Positions 11,811 to 23,720 are shown, counted from the stretch's first letter. The stretch is DNA of 64,000 nucleotides from Antonospora locustae (GCA_007674295.1 CM017458.1:62001-126000), one strand, 5' to 3'. The notes: a model not told the origin generated them from the sequence alone. Made by a program: numbers and translations.

Positions 11811-14800
11811 ATATCTTTCTCGTTTAATAGAAAAGTAATTTTGTGTAAAATTAAATGCACATTGTTTATTATAGAGTTAATTTTTGTCTTGTTTACAAAT
11901 AATTTTTTAGATTTTATGTGAACTTCAAAAACATTCTTTCCTATACATGCAAGCCTAATAATACATAATACATATTCATGCTACAAACTTTTTATTTTCA
12001 TTTAAATTAATTACAAATAATATTAATTTTTTCTATATAAGATTTCTTGTTTTTAGACTAATATATAAAGCATAGTATTTTATTATATGTTAGTCCATAA
12101 TAAAATTTATGAAATAAAATTTAGAGATTTTATGATTCATAATAATAGACTTTTTAACGTTTATATTCTTTAATTTGATTTTTAATAATATTTTAAATCA
12201 TAAACAAATGTCTATATATAATTAGTTTATTTTTTAGTTGAGATAAACAATATTTACAATAATATATTTTATTAAAGGTTATTTATTTCTCTTATGATAA
12301 TATAGGTAAAAATAGCTAATGTATTTAAAAATAAACTTTATTTATATTATTGTTTATTTAATATATCATTTTCAAATTTGTAACTTGTTTCTAAAATTTT
12401 GATTTTAAATAATTGATATTATTATCATTATGTCTAAATACTAAGTCATTTTTGCTTTTATGTTCAGTAAAATAATAACAAACTATTTTAATGTTTTGCT
12501 GCATATTGATTATAATTTTTATTGACAACAGATCATTTGTAAAAGTGTATATTACTTTGTTTTTAAAATAATATATTTTAAAATTAAAAAATAAATTCAT
12601 TTCATTTTTTCAATTGTTAATTTACTAAAAGTTGTGCATAAGTCTGCGTTAGCTTTTAATTATTTAATATCTATTTTACTTGTGTTAATCAACTATCTTA
12701 GATGAATAATTAATATTGGTAAATATATTATTATTACTGTTTAAAATAAGATTTCTACTTATTTGTTCTATGTAAAATAATTTTTAGTAAATATAAATCT
12801 GTACTTATTTTATTTAAAAAATTACTAATTATATAGTATTTTTTTATATTTAAATTATTAGCTTAATTTCAAATCACTTTAAAATTTATTATAATAAGCT
12901 ACTATTTAATTTAATTGATATATGATGAAATGTTTTTATTGTTCCACATGTTTTTAATAAAGGAAGTTATTAAAAAATATTAATTTAGTTATATATAAAT
13001 ATATATTACTCCTACAAAAATTATTCTATATATATAACTCATTTTAAAATCACAAAACAATTGTACACAAAATTATTATGTACACTCTTTAAATTAACAA
13101 AAAGATATAGTAATATAAAAGTTTATTACGTAAACTAAAAAAAAAAGAGCATGGGTAAGTTTTTAAACATATTATTACATCCTATATTTATGTTAGTTTA
13201 ATTATCGTAAATGAATTTAACTAAAAAAATTAAATACAAATCTAAAAGCATAAATATAATAATGACAAAGTCGCTGTATAATTCAGTATGTACAAAAATA
13301 CCATGCCATGTGAATCAAAGAATAGGATATAGGTTATAGACACAATTGCATTAATTTTTTGTTTTACATTAGATTTTATATTAAATAATGTTTTAGATTA
13401 AAAAATCATATATTATTTAAATTGGAAGAATTATATAATATTTTAAATTATAAATAAAAAAAATTAAACACTCTAAGTTGTAAAGTACTATGATTAAACT
13501 TTTACATGTAAATTAAAGTTGAAGAATATAAGTGATGTATTATATTCATATGATTACAATAAAAATTTACAAAAAGTTATAGAGATAGATGCTTTATTCA
13601 ATAAAATACATAAATATAGAAAACAATTTATACTAATTAGGAAAAATACTAATTTTTAATAATACTTTTATTTTAAAAAGAACCTGTAGGGGAATAAATA
13701 AACTTTATCAACTTATTAAGATTATGTTTTTACTAATAACTTTCTTTTTCAAACTTTTCTAAGATGCCAAATTTGTTATAGCTTATCGTGTGCTTGTTGT
13801 AATTTTTTAAAGAAGAATTAACACAGAGGATATTCTGAAGAACTGTTACTTGTTGAGTAACAAATATCAACGGATGGATAATTATTGTTACTAAAGTGCA
13901 TTGTGGATCAAATACATATCTTAAGATTGTAATAGCAAAATAATTTTTTTCTTAATCGTACTACATTGTGTTTACTTGTCAAGTTAATTTCATTAATTAA
14001 TATTATCATTTAATGTAAAATTATTTGCATTGTAATCCATAATCAACTCATGCTCCTTAAAAAGCTTCCTTAACTCAGAAATTTAAATAAAATTGTACCT
14101 AAAAATGTAGAGTTATTTATATTAAAAAGCCTATGAAAATTAATATTTATAATTTATAATAAAAATAATTAATGAACTTTAAAAATGTGTATCCATAATA
14201 AATATAAATTAATACTTTATTCTTTATATTATTATGTAAAAAATAAAATCAACAAAATCTTAATTTATAATCAGGTTAACTAATATTATTTCTAAAAATT
14301 AACAATAAATGTTTTAAAATATGTAATAAAATAAAAAACATAAATAAATTATAAAGCATAAATTAAAAGTACGACAACATATTAAGAAAAAATAAAATGG
14401 TGTCTTAAAGAAAAGTATAATAAATTATAATTATTTAGTAAATAGGAAACAAGTAATTACATTAAAATTCTGTATTAATATAATAATTAACAACACAAAT
14501 CTGAACTTTACTAAAAAATTAGTTTACTTAACAATTTATCTAATATAAAAAAAAGAACTATTATGAAGGTTTTTATTTAAAACACTTAATAATGTAATTT
14601 TGTATACCAAAATGTGTTTTGATTTTATTATGGTTAAATTATATTAATTATGAGGAAACAGACCAGATTGTGTGGATACTGATGTTAATATTATTAATAA
14701 AAGTAAAACTTGTCCAAAGATAGATTATAAGTAATAAAGATAACTACATGGAAATCTTTATAATATAAATTATAAACAAGTAGTGTGTTTATGAAAATAA

Positions 14801-16387
14801 CATGCAGAAAAATTGTATTAAAAATAATAATTAAATGTAATAGATATTCTTAAAGAAAAAGAGAATAAAAATTAATAATATAATAAATATAATATTTAAT
14901 AACATTTTTCTAATAAATACGATAAGATAAATCAATATAAAAACTAAACAGAAATTTGTATATTTGAAATAAAACTATACAATTTTTTTTATATTTTAAT
15001 AACTTAAGTAGTATACTTATAATAATGTTAACAAAAATTGTTATTTTTAAACAAAATAAAGCTGTTTTGATTTAATAAAACAACAAAGATAAAAAATTTA
15101 AAATGTGTATGTAAAAAACAATCCTACTATATCTTTAATTTTTTTACAAAATATATAAAAGTAATTTATTTATTAATAAGTTACTTTTATAAACATTAAA
15201 TCTATTTACACATAATTGCTAAATTTATTTATATATGATTTTAAATTTATTAAAACAAGTTGACCTTATATATATTTAACTACAATAATTTTTTTTAATT
15301 AACATATTTTGTCTTGTTATATAACATTAGATTCAAAATATGTGTGTTTTACAAAAAAAAATAAACCTTATCTTAATTATGCAAACAATATTTTGTTTTT
15401 ATTTTTCTATTTCTATGTTAACAATCTGTTAATATTAATTATGTTAATTGTTTGTATTTTTATAAAAATTGCAAAATTTATTTTATTTATTTTTTTCAGG
15501 ATGTATTTTATTTTTGAAAATTTCTAATTTTTTATAATAAACGTTAATATAACAGTATATTCTTTCTATAATTTAGCTGATTGATTAAAAGTAAAAATGT
15601 TAGAACTATTTCTAATTAAATTTTAAATATTATGTTTTCACTATGTCTAATTTAAATAATTAATAATACAACATAAATTTTACTTCTTATTTTAATTTCA
15701 ATATTAGTTTTATTATATTAATCACTAACTAAATATTTGTTCTTATTAAATCAATTTGATAGGGTTATTAAATGATTAAGCAAACTAATATCATATATTT
15801 ATTAATTTTCTAAAAAACTTACTATTTTTTTATTTCACTACTCACTTTTTATATTTATTTATCTAATATTTTATTTTTAATGCTACCACTACATTTTATT
15901 TAAAATTATTAAAAAATTCCCCTCATAATTTGTTTTTAGTATTTTTAGTAACAATACTAAAACAAGTTTTTGCAAATTGATTACAACGTTTTTGACGATA
16001 TTAATTATATTTATTTAGTATTTGTATTAATAACATGCATAATTTTTTATAATAGTATGCTGATAAAAATGTATGTTATTATTAGTTACAGATACATCAT
16101 AAATTTAGTATTGTTGAGAAAAAAGAAATATATAATACATACATGGTCTTATGTGTACTTAGAGACGGATTTGTACTGTGTTTCAATATTCATGATTTGA
16201 TAAATATTGTAATTATAAAATAAAGATGTCAAAGGATAAGATAACATTATTAAATTTGGATTGATTATTTGGAGAGAATACAAATTATTATGTTTGCAAA
16301 AAATCTCCATACAACTTTTTAGTTACAGAAATCAAAATATCTGTTGTTAAAAACTTAGTTCTCTTTTTGATGATGTGTGATGGAATC

Positions 16388-16498
16388 TTAACTCTTTTTA
16401 ATTTAACAATTTATTCACATTCCTACTTATGGAAGCTCTCTAAATTGTCTTAGCCGGTGGTATGGCCTACCATGTCCCAGTTGCACTTGAATTTGTGG
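16388..16498 (+). repeat. Left arm of 111-bp inverted repeat
   Basis: This arm matches the reverse complement of 17,279-17,389 over its full length with only two mismatches, both transitions (near 16,452 and 16,464). It is richer in G and C than its surroundings, with words such as GCCGGTGGTATGG and CCATGTCCCAGTTGCAC. The arms enclose 780 bp. No transposase frame is visible between them. Confidence 0.9.
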
Positions 16499-17278
16499 AG
16501 GTAGAGTCCTAAATCATTCTATAAAAAGTATCAGAAGATTTTTTAATTCTAAGGAATGAGGAAACTTCCATTTAGATTATGGCCCTAATAAAAAATGATT
16601 ATGAGTCAATAAATATCTTAGACGTAAATATATTCGAAAATAAAGAATAATGCGCAAAAACAATGATGAATATGCTGCTATAAAAGTTTCAAATAGAAAC
16701 TTTACAACGAATAAAGTAATAATAAAGACTCATTTATTAAATAATATGTTTATGATCAATATTATTTATTATGTATAACATTTATTTATAAGTTTTTATA
16801 AATAAAGAATCATTTGAAATCTTAAGCAAATAAATTAATTAGATTGAAAAAGATAAAAATCACATAATTATGAATAAAAACTTAGCATCATTATACTTTT
16901 TTATAGTTATCATATAAAATTCAAACTTGTTATTTATTAATAATTAATTTAACTTAGAAATACAATAAAAGCCTCTAAGTTTTACTTTGTTTTCTTTCTT
17001 ACTGATATTACTGTTTATGATTTCCTTAAAAAAATAAAATTAGTTTCTAACAAGACTATATTATCGCATTTATCTATATTCCATTTATATCACATTTTTT
17101 AAAACTATTTAATGTTTTATGATATAAACATTAGTAATTGTGTCTTAAGAGTAATGTAAATATTTAAAAAAAGCAACTTTTAATTCAAAAGTGGCAATAT
17201 TCATCTCATAATATGTAGTTATTTCCTGATTCCTGAAAAGCAAATATACTCCGATGTATGGCCACTGCGTAAGAATCG

Positions 17279-17389
17279 CCACAAATTCAAGTGCAACTGG
17301 GACATGGTAGGCTATACCACCGGCCAAGACAATTTAGAGAGCTTCCATAAGTAGGAATGTGAATAAATTGTTAAATTAAAAAGAGTTAA
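17279..17389 (-). repeat. Right arm of 111-bp inverted repeat
   Basis: Reverse-complement partner of 16,388-16,498 at about 98% identity. On the minus strand a 60-codon open frame (17,145-17,327) begins inside this arm and runs into the enclosed segment, but it has no recognisable domain and is truncated on the left arm. The pair could be terminal inverted repeats of a non-autonomous element or an inverted duplication of a gene fragment. Confidence 0.9.
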
Positions 17390-19816
17390 CTAAAACAAAT
17401 TTATAAAAACAGTTGTATTATCTTGATGAATGTTGAAATACCTTTGTTATAATAATTATACATAATTGTTTTAATAAATTTAATTGAAAATAGTATATTA
17501 TAATACTAGCAAGTTGATTACAACTAGATTTTTGTTTTTATAAATTTGATTACTATATGTAAACAGTTATATATGAACAAATAATTTCTGGAGATTACAA
17601 TAGTTTGTTTTTGATTTTGACATTAAATTATGGATATTATAATTGTAGAGGTATTTTTGTATTCAATTTGATAATTTACATACTTTAACATTAATTTTTA
17701 AACAGATTATATTAACTTTTGATATTGAACAATAATATTTATTAATTAATGAGCAGACTTATACTTATACAATTCCATCCGTTAACTGATTAATAAAACA
17801 TAACTTATTGTTTGTTTTATTATAAAAATGTTAGTTAAAACCTGGAACATAATTAAAGTAATAAATAAAATTAATTTTTATGTAGTATTTTATTCTTCGT
17901 AATATAAATATTATACTATTAAGCTTATTGATACTTTTACAAAAATTTCTTATAAAAATGTAGAAAATTACAAAAACTAATATTTATAACAAATAAAAAT
18001 TTATTTAAATTGTTTATTTATTAGACAGATAACTATTTTATAAATTTAACTTTTATTGTTTTCTTTAATTTAAATATTGAATTAATAAAAAATAATTTAG
18101 TAAGTTTATGAAATTTAAAAGATTGAAAATACAAATGGCAATAATCAAAGCATGTTACTTTTCCATTAAAGGATAAGAGTAACTAACATAAATTTTTCAA
18201 AATAAAAATTAGTAAAATAATTTCGCCAATAAATATTTGTAACATAAAAGATATTTATTTTACTAAAAAACACTAGTGGTTAAATATGCTTAATAAAATG
18301 TTCCATTTCCTTGTTTATAATGTCTGCTTTTTATTTATTAAATTCTATAAAAATACTTTAATTACTTTATGAATTATAAAAGTTTTTTTATAAATTTTCT
18401 GCATACTTTTCATACTTGAAATTAATGTATATCTCTTACTTGAACTTTTGTATCTAATAAGCGATTTGATAACTCTAAATTGGGCTCATTTTTTAAATAT
18501 ATTAAAGAAATATATAATTAAAAAATATATTTTATTATATTTTTCTAAAATAAAAATATATTATAATATATTTTTTATTTAATATCTCTTTCTGTTATAT
18601 TTTTATGTAATTTTTTATTTATGTCAAATTCAAATGTATCAAAGGTGTTCAATTATCAAAGAAGTGGTTATAGTGGCTTGTGTTTGTATGAATTTCGAGC
18701 TGTTATTTTTTAATAGTAATGCAAAGACTCATAATTTTATTTAATAGCAACCACAGAACCAGAATAAAATAAAAATTTTTGATGTTAAACGAAATAATCT
18801 GCTATAATTTTTTTATCATACCTGATTATATAGTAAAAATAACTTTACTTAAATTATCCATATATTTAAAAAGCAATGTTATTATATAATGAAGTAAATG
18901 ACTAGTCTTTCAAGTAGCATCAACTAAAACATATAGTAGAGTAACTCTTTTTTTGTTGGTAATATAAAAGTAATACTTTAAATAAATGTATGAAGCATGT
19001 AATGCAGTCGAATAACAACATGTGTATATTTATCCTACTTACAGTACATTCTAGATTTATAAAAATAAATAATGTACCTGAAAAATATGATGAATACAGT
19101 TAGGGAAGTTTCACCTTACCGTTCCACATTATGCATACTACACTATTGTTATTAATACTATGTTCAAATTATCTCTTAATTTTAGAACAAATAAAGCATT
19201 TAATTAACGTGGTAGCCTTTCGAGATACTAATATAAGGAGAAGCAGTGTGCACTACCAATGCAAATTAACTAGAAAATATAAAAAGGGTGTTTTCTTCAT
19301 TAAGTAGTATAATATTGTTACAAAGACAGAAAAGGTGTTTTTATTTATAGCTTTTAGGGTTTATATATATATCATAATTTCATCACATTTTTAAATCATT
19401 ATCCATCAGACTTTTAAAAAATATGATGTATTATGTAGACCATTAACCCCTAAATTAATGCTTTTCTTTACTATTTATTATAATGGTAATAAAACCGAAA
19501 TATCTAATCTTTTCCTTTATGAATTTTATGGTAGTTAGTTACATTATCTCTCATCTGCATAAAACCCTAAATAACTATCTTATCTACTGATAAGTAAAAT
19601 ATTGCAATTACTGATTTATACAACTACATTTACATGTATAAAATAAAATTAAAATATAACATAAAAAGGTAATAAAACCTCAAGAGCTTCTTCTTTACTC
19701 AATAAGGCCTTTTTAGTTTACGTTTAAATACATTCCTTCACTTTCTTCGCCTAAATAAGATTTCCTACACAGTAATGCATACCCTCTTCAACTAACCCTT
19801 ATACAAAGGAAACGTA

Positions 19817-20278
19817 ATGCTTGCACTACTCTTCGTTTCAAAAGCATACACCCTACTAGTGCTGATACTGGAGTCCACAAACACAAGAGGAACCATGTGC
19901 ATAGAGACACGAGAAAAAGTACCTCACTGGATTCTCGTTACGTTTCCAAAGCACACAGTTCCATTTCTTAAAGATGCAAACGCATGCAAAGTCATTAGAG
20001 AGGGCGAGAAGACATACGTCTTGTTCTATTCAAAGAGTCCTGCTAAGCTTAGAATAAAATACGAGAAGGTGCTCCAAAAAATTCAGAATCTCGACTACAA
20101 GATAGAAAGAGGGTTAAAGTTTGATCCGGTAGCCTTGATGAAGAGAGGAAACGTATTCTTCTCGCAAAGTGTAACGGATATCTTCCCTGTCCCCGATTTC
20201 TCTGCGCCTTTTATATCGTTTAGTACGTGGGGCGTAATTTTCGGGTTGATTTTCAACCTGTTCATTAATCAACCATAG
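19817..20278 (+). CDS. Hypothetical small membrane protein
   Basis: First credible gene after the AT-rich block, 153 residues, starting at an ATG. Residues about 1-20 are hydrophobic and could be a signal peptide or anchor. The last 20 residues (WGVIFGLIFNLF core) form a second hydrophobic segment ending at the C-terminus, like a tail anchor. The middle is a soluble, Lys- and Val-rich region. I do not recognise a family. A second ATG at codon 27 would drop the N-terminal hydrophobic stretch and leave a pure tail-anchored protein. A CCC triplet lies about 19 bases upstream of the first ATG. It is tail to tail with the RRM gene, whose stop lies 2 bp away. Base composition is normal for the gene-dense part, so it is likely a real but lineage-restricted gene. 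Confidence 0.6.
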   Translation: MLALLFVSKAYTLLVLILESTNTRGTMCIETREKVPHWILVTFPKHTVPFLKDANACKVIREGEKTYVLFYSKSPAKLRIKYEKVLQKIQNLDYKIERGLKFDPVALMKRGNVFFSQSVTDIFPVPDFSAPFISFSTWGVIFGLIFNLFINQP

Positions 20279-20279
20279 A

Positions 20280-20600
20280 TTACCTCTTGTCACTCCCCCT
20301 TCTTCGTTCTGGCACCTTTGGTTTCACACCGACTCTTTTTCCTCTCAGCACTCCCCCATCCAGTTTCAGTGCAAGAAGCTTCATCTCAGGGCTCTTGAAT
20401 TCGACAAACGCACATCTACGCCGAATCAAGACGCTCAAAAGAGGCCCGCATGGCTTGAAGAAGCTTTCGATGTCAGTTTTTGTAGCATCGCCAATGTTCC
20501 GCATCACGATGGTGTTTTCGTCAACTCGCTGACGAGAGGAAGTCGTCTCGAAGCCAATGCGGAGAAGCTTTTCAAATTCATCATCCGTATTCTCCTGCAT
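20280..20600 (-). CDS. Small RRM-domain RNA-binding protein
   Basis: A 106-residue protein consisting mainly of one RNA recognition motif. RNP2 is seen as TIVMRNI (about residues 30-36) and RNP1 as RRRCAFVEF (about 60-68), separated by the usual helix (DIESFFKPCG). The acidic N-terminus and the short Arg/Lys-rich tail (ERRRGSDKR) recall PABPN1-like or SR-like proteins, but the match is too short to assign one. The open frame continues upstream only to a GTG at 20,651. The ATG at 20,600 is preceded on the coding strand by CCCC and is taken as the start. It is head to head with the secreted Lys-rich protein, whose ATG lies 103 bp away, so the two may share a promoter. Confidence 0.75.
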   Translation of the reverse strand: MQENTDDEFEKLLRIGFETTSSRQRVDENTIVMRNIGDATKTDIESFFKPCGPLLSVLIRRRCAFVEFKSPEMKLLALKLDGGVLRGKRVGVKPKVPERRRGSDKR

Positions 20601-20702
20601 GATGGGGTTTGCGTTGCTTGTTTCGAATGTGAAACGTTGGGTACAATACACCTTGAAACACCAAGCAGCTCTAGAGCATTTTGCTTACTCTCTGAAACAA
20701 AC

Positions 20703-21428
20703 ATGATACGTTTCATCCTAAAATATAAAAAAGCTGCTGTGTTTGTTGTCACAATGTTGCTCTTGTGGGTTTTAGGCATTATCAAGGCAGACTCAGTAGG
20801 GAAATCAGCAGAAGGAGGACTAAACCATCTGTTGGGAATGGATGACAAGAAGTTCTCACGCGATAGCGCAGAGAGTCTTCTTTCCAGCAAGTCGGTCTCC
20901 AGGCATAGCAGCGAGGACGGGTCGAAGTCACCGCTGAGCTACAACGTGTTCAGTATTCCGAACGAGGAGGGCAGAGATGGCGAGAAGAAAAAGATGAAGA
21001 AGTCGCTAGGGAAGAAGCAAAAGGGCCTGGGAAAGAAAAAGAAGGGAAAGGACAAGGCACCAGACGAGGAAATGGTGTCTCCAATTCCTTCTGGTCTTGA
21101 CCAAGAAAGCATGATGATGGCTTCGCAGTCCACCTACCAACCACCCGTTTCGAGTCTTCTTCTGAAGAATGCTGACGACAAGGACAGGAAAAGGGATTTC
21201 ACGGAGCTTAGGAAAAACATGGAGGAGATGCACGACAGGATGAACAAGGCAATGAAAGGAATGGAGGAAGCGCTTTCGCATATGAGCGAGGCGGTGAACA
21301 TCGTCACAAAAAGCAAGAAAATCGCCGGTGCAGTGGCGAATACCGAGGAAACGAAGAAGCACGATGCGCCAAAGTCCCAGAATCTCCTCAACTACAACGT
21401 TATTGAGGTTGAAGACGAGAGGAAGTAG
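20703..21428 (+). CDS. Hypothetical Lys-rich secreted or type II membrane protein
   Basis: 241 residues. The start at 20,703 is the first ATG; a longer frame begins only at a TTG. Residues 11-27 (AAVFVVTMLLLWVLGII) form a strong signal peptide or signal anchor behind a basic start. A Ser-rich stretch (about 50-85) follows, then a highly basic tract (about 95-120) with clusters such as KKKMKKSLGKKQKGLGKKKK. A charged helical region (about 165-220) with coiled-coil-like spacing ends the protein. There are no cysteines in the mature part, unlike known Cys-containing polar tube proteins. The function is unknown. Export to spore wall, polar tube or host is an inference from signal and composition only. 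An AATAAA-like signal directly follows the stop. Confidence 0.65.
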   Translation: MIRFILKYKKAAVFVVTMLLLWVLGIIKADSVGKSAEGGLNHLLGMDDKKFSRDSAESLLSSKSVSRHSSEDGSKSPLSYNVFSIPNEEGRDGEKKKMKKSLGKKQKGLGKKKKGKDKAPDEEMVSPIPSGLDQESMMMASQSTYQPPVSSLLLKNADDKDRKRDFTELRKNMEEMHDRMNKAMKGMEEALSHMSEAVNIVTKSKKIAGAVANTEETKKHDAPKSQNLLNYNVIEVEDERK

Positions 21429-21466
21429 TTGAATAAAGGTACGTTTCCGCTAACTAGAAGATCTGT

Positions 21467-21787
21467 TTATTTGTGCAGAGTGTCACTTATAGCCGGATCG
21501 TGGCCTTCTGCATCTGCACGTTTCCGCTTCACTCGTGGACGAGGATCCCTCGCAAACATTTTCGTATCCATGTCCTCGTTAAAAATTATGTAGCGAATTG
21601 TCGAACCGCGAATAACCAGCGACATGTGCTTATCTTCTCTTCCTCTGTGTGTTACTTTACAATCGCGCATACGCGCGTTCATCTCCCTGTCCACCCTCTC
21701 AAGAATGCCTTCTACACGCTTCCCTTCCTTCGTTTCAACGACGACTTTCTGCCTTTTCAGTCTACGAAGGCTGGCGACAAGATTCAT
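21467..21787 (-). CDS. SMD1: Small nuclear ribonucleoprotein SmD1
   Basis: A 106-residue Sm-fold protein of the spliceosomal snRNP core. Residues 1-75 follow SmD1: start MNLVASLRRL, the Sm1 strand pattern VVVETKEGKRVEGILERVD, then the Sm2 motif IRGSTIRYIIF. The basic tail (RPRVKRKRADAEG) stands where other SmD1 proteins carry an RG-rich tail; here it is short and Lys/Arg-rich, without GR dipeptides. The start ATG is preceded by CCCC on the coding strand. With the LUC7-like gene elsewhere in the window it implies that a spliceosome is retained. It converges with the Lys-rich secreted protein gene, 38 bp apart. Confidence 0.9.
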   Translation of the reverse strand: MNLVASLRRLKRQKVVVETKEGKRVEGILERVDREMNARMRDCKVTHRGREDKHMSLVIRGSTIRYIIFNEDMDTKMFARDPRPRVKRKRADAEGHDPAISDTLHK

Positions 21788-22021
21788 TGGGGTTCTGCTC
21801 TACGCTCTCAAGGCACGTGTATCTCTCCACTCAGCCTACGAAGTTGTTCTGGAAGATGATCAAAAAAAGCATAGTGGTACACAAAGTAATAAAGAGCATG
21901 TGGAACATGTCTCTTCTCACAAGTCTCACAAAGGCGGGTCTTTTCCAGAGGTGCCTCTGTCTGATCAGACGTATCACTCGTAACATTTGGGGATGCGATC
22001 TACCGAATTAACTCATCCCTT

Positions 22022-22648
22022 TTACAGCATCTTCGACGGTCTGAACGAATAGAAACCGAGGGGCTTTGTCTTTCTACGAGTTCGTACACACTGCACAAGA
22101 ACATCATCCGATACACCAGCACTCAGGACATCCGCTACGTTTCGTGCCTCTTCAAGCTCCATAAACTCCAAGTAGTTGCCGTGCACGTATTCGCGAAGCA
22201 TTTCCGTCTCGATGTTCTCCGACTTGTAAAACAACTTTCCAAGCTTGTGGAAGATGTCGGTCGTGGCGGAGAACGCCCTGCCCTGCACAGCGACAAGCGC
22301 CGCATCATACTTGTTCGTGCTTTCTCTGACACGTGTCTTGCAGATCGGATTCATTCTAACCGCCGCTCCTCGGACGAATCTCCGCGTCTCTACGATGATG
22401 TTTGCCGGGTACTCATCGTGGATGTCCTGGTCGACAATGCCAACCTCATCTCGACGCAGATACTTCGGGTTGAATGTCCGGACGTTGTCCACCTCGATGG
22501 GTGAGAGGTCAAGAAGTCGGAGGACGTATGTAATTAGGGTCGACTTGCCACATCGCGGAGGACCATAGACAATCACTGGCTCAATGTGTCTTCTTTCCAG
22601 GGCCTGCACGAGATCTTTGATTTTCTGCTTCGGAAGGAGGTTTTCCAT
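22022..22648 (-). CDS. Short Rad17/Rad24-like AAA ATPase
   Basis: 208 residues. A Walker A motif (GPPRCGKST, residues 29-37) lies close to the N-terminus. Further on, a segment with ALVAVQGRAFSATTDIFHKL and a following HGNYLEFMELEEARNVADVL resembles the Rad17 region that reads as H-ALGKLLYNKR and NYLDF. Rad17/Rad24 pairs with RFC subunits to load the 9-1-1 checkpoint clamp. This copy is very short compared with the family (roughly 500-670 residues), and a convincing Walker B (DEAD-like) is not obvious, so it may be reduced or a different AAA protein. The open frame extends upstream to a TTG. Two ATGs are possible (22,654 and 22,648); the second is immediately preceded by GCCC and is chosen. 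Confidence 0.55.
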   Translation of the reverse strand: MENLLPKQKIKDLVQALERRHIEPVIVYGPPRCGKSTLITYVLRLLDLSPIEVDNVRTFNPKYLRRDEVGIVDQDIHDEYPANIIVETRRFVRGAAVRMNPICKTRVRESTNKYDAALVAVQGRAFSATTDIFHKLGKLFYKSENIETEMLREYVHGNYLEFMELEEARNVADVLSAGVSDDVLVQCVRTRRKTKPLGFYSFRPSKML

Positions 22649-22654
22649 GGGCAT

Positions 22655-23374
22655 TTCCTCTGTTCGGGCGTTTTGGAGATTGCAGCAGGGCAGTTTCTGT
22701 TTAAACGTACCATTCCTTTCATCAAACAGCAACTAATTGCCAACTTAACTGCACATCAAGTTCACTTTTAAATGTCACAATTAACATTTATCGTTACCAC
22801 CGAGCCTGAAAACATTTTCATTTCAAAAGGCGGTCACCGCTTGGAAAAAAGCTTCTGATCATTATCTGCATCAGAAGAATATCAATCGAATCATAGTCTT
22901 CCTTCTTTTCTTTTATGAGCAATGTTTTAACAAGTCGCACTGCAAATACATCACAGCACTGAAAACACCGCAAACATTGTGTGCTTAGAAAACTTTTGTA
23001 GTGTCGATTCTTCTCGTCTGTTGATGATTCGGTGAAGGGAGAACTGCAAACAACGAATTTGTATGTCGTGTCTAGTACATTCTCGCACGAATAGAAAGGT
23101 TCTAGATAAACCAAGCCATAGAAAGGTTGGAGCTTTCTATAAACATTCTAATTATATGGTTTTACCGAAATGCTTTCGCCTTAAATTTTATGGTTATGCA
23201 GAGTTGTCATAATTCTTGCTAAACCGGTCAAAAGACACGTGAATCGCACATTGCATGCATTTAATATTCATGATAACTCGTTAATATTCACAGCTCAGTA
23301 CTATGAAGTGCCATATACGCGCCTAAGTCAGAATAGCATACTACCATGCTACGAAGTCTTTCTCAATCAATACA
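22655..23374. other. Intergenic, no gene seen
   Basis: 720 bp between the Rad17-like gene and the decayed region to the right. On the minus strand 22,818-23,114 is open for 98 codons with a reasonably protein-like composition including a Cys-rich patch, but it has no ATG at its upstream end and no recognisable domain. It could be a gene remnant. I see no RNA gene. Confidence 0.5.
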
Positions 23375-23720
23375 ATGATTAAGATCACTACGCAAAATCT
23401 GTCAGTACACGTTTTTTTGTATTTGAGTGACCACGAAACTTTTGCACAAAGGCTCAAATATCACGCGTTTAGAGTGCTGGACGAAAACCCCTTGTTCAAG
23501 GAGTTCTATTCAGAAAAGGAAGATTTTAAGTCGATGTCTCTCTTCGGGGAAATTCGTGAGAAGAAGAGAGTTCAGCATGCACAGAAAGGCATTTACTGAT
23601 GCATTTATGGTGGCTAATTACAGAAACCTTCACTACAAGAGGCTCCCATATCTCATAGAATGTGTTTTCTCGAAAAAAAATAACACCAGTCCCTCTGAAA
23701 AAAAAAAAAAGTAAGAGTCA
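23375..23720 (+). pseudogene. Decayed coding remnant of unknown family
   Basis: An ATG-started frame of 74 codons (23,375-23,599) is followed at once by an overlapping frame in the next phase (to about 23,690) that continues with protein-like composition (TDAFMVANYRNLHYKRLPYL). This looks like one coding sequence broken by a frameshift near 23,590. It ends in an A-run of about 12 bases near 23,700. The family is not recognised. It may be the 5' part of the broken ankyrin-type gene further right. Confidence 0.4.

Larger units (their letters stand above)
1..19700. other. AT-rich gene-free block
   Basis: This stretch is strikingly AT-rich, with long runs of A, T and TA-rich words, and contains only short chance open frames of 60-76 codons made of low-complexity Ile, Asn, Lys, Tyr and Phe residues. 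None has a recognisable domain, and none looks like the genes to the right. The block is not empty: it contains a 40-bp tandem array, a 111-bp inverted repeat and several decayed dispersed repeats, each listed separately. It ends with a rapid change in base composition around 19.6-19.8 kb, just before the first credible gene. What it is remains open. Candidates are a heterochromatic, centromeric or subtelomeric block eroded by C-to-T mutation, or an assembly join to unrelated AT-rich DNA. Confidence 0.8.

Noticed and set aside
15309..15527. Short open frames in the AT-rich block, such as this 72-codon one
   Set aside because: They consist of Ile, Phe, Tyr, Asn and Lys from AT-rich codons and look like chance.
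19350..19580. Telomere-like TTTAGGG and CCCTAAA words
   Set aside because: Only single copies are present, 200 bp apart and in opposite orientation, with no tandem array.
21473..22011. Several plus-strand open frames opposite SmD1
   Set aside because: They are shadows of the SmD1 gene and its promoter with no domain.
22818..23114. 98-codon frame on the minus strand
   Set aside because: No ATG near its start and no domain. It may be a relic but is not supported as a gene.
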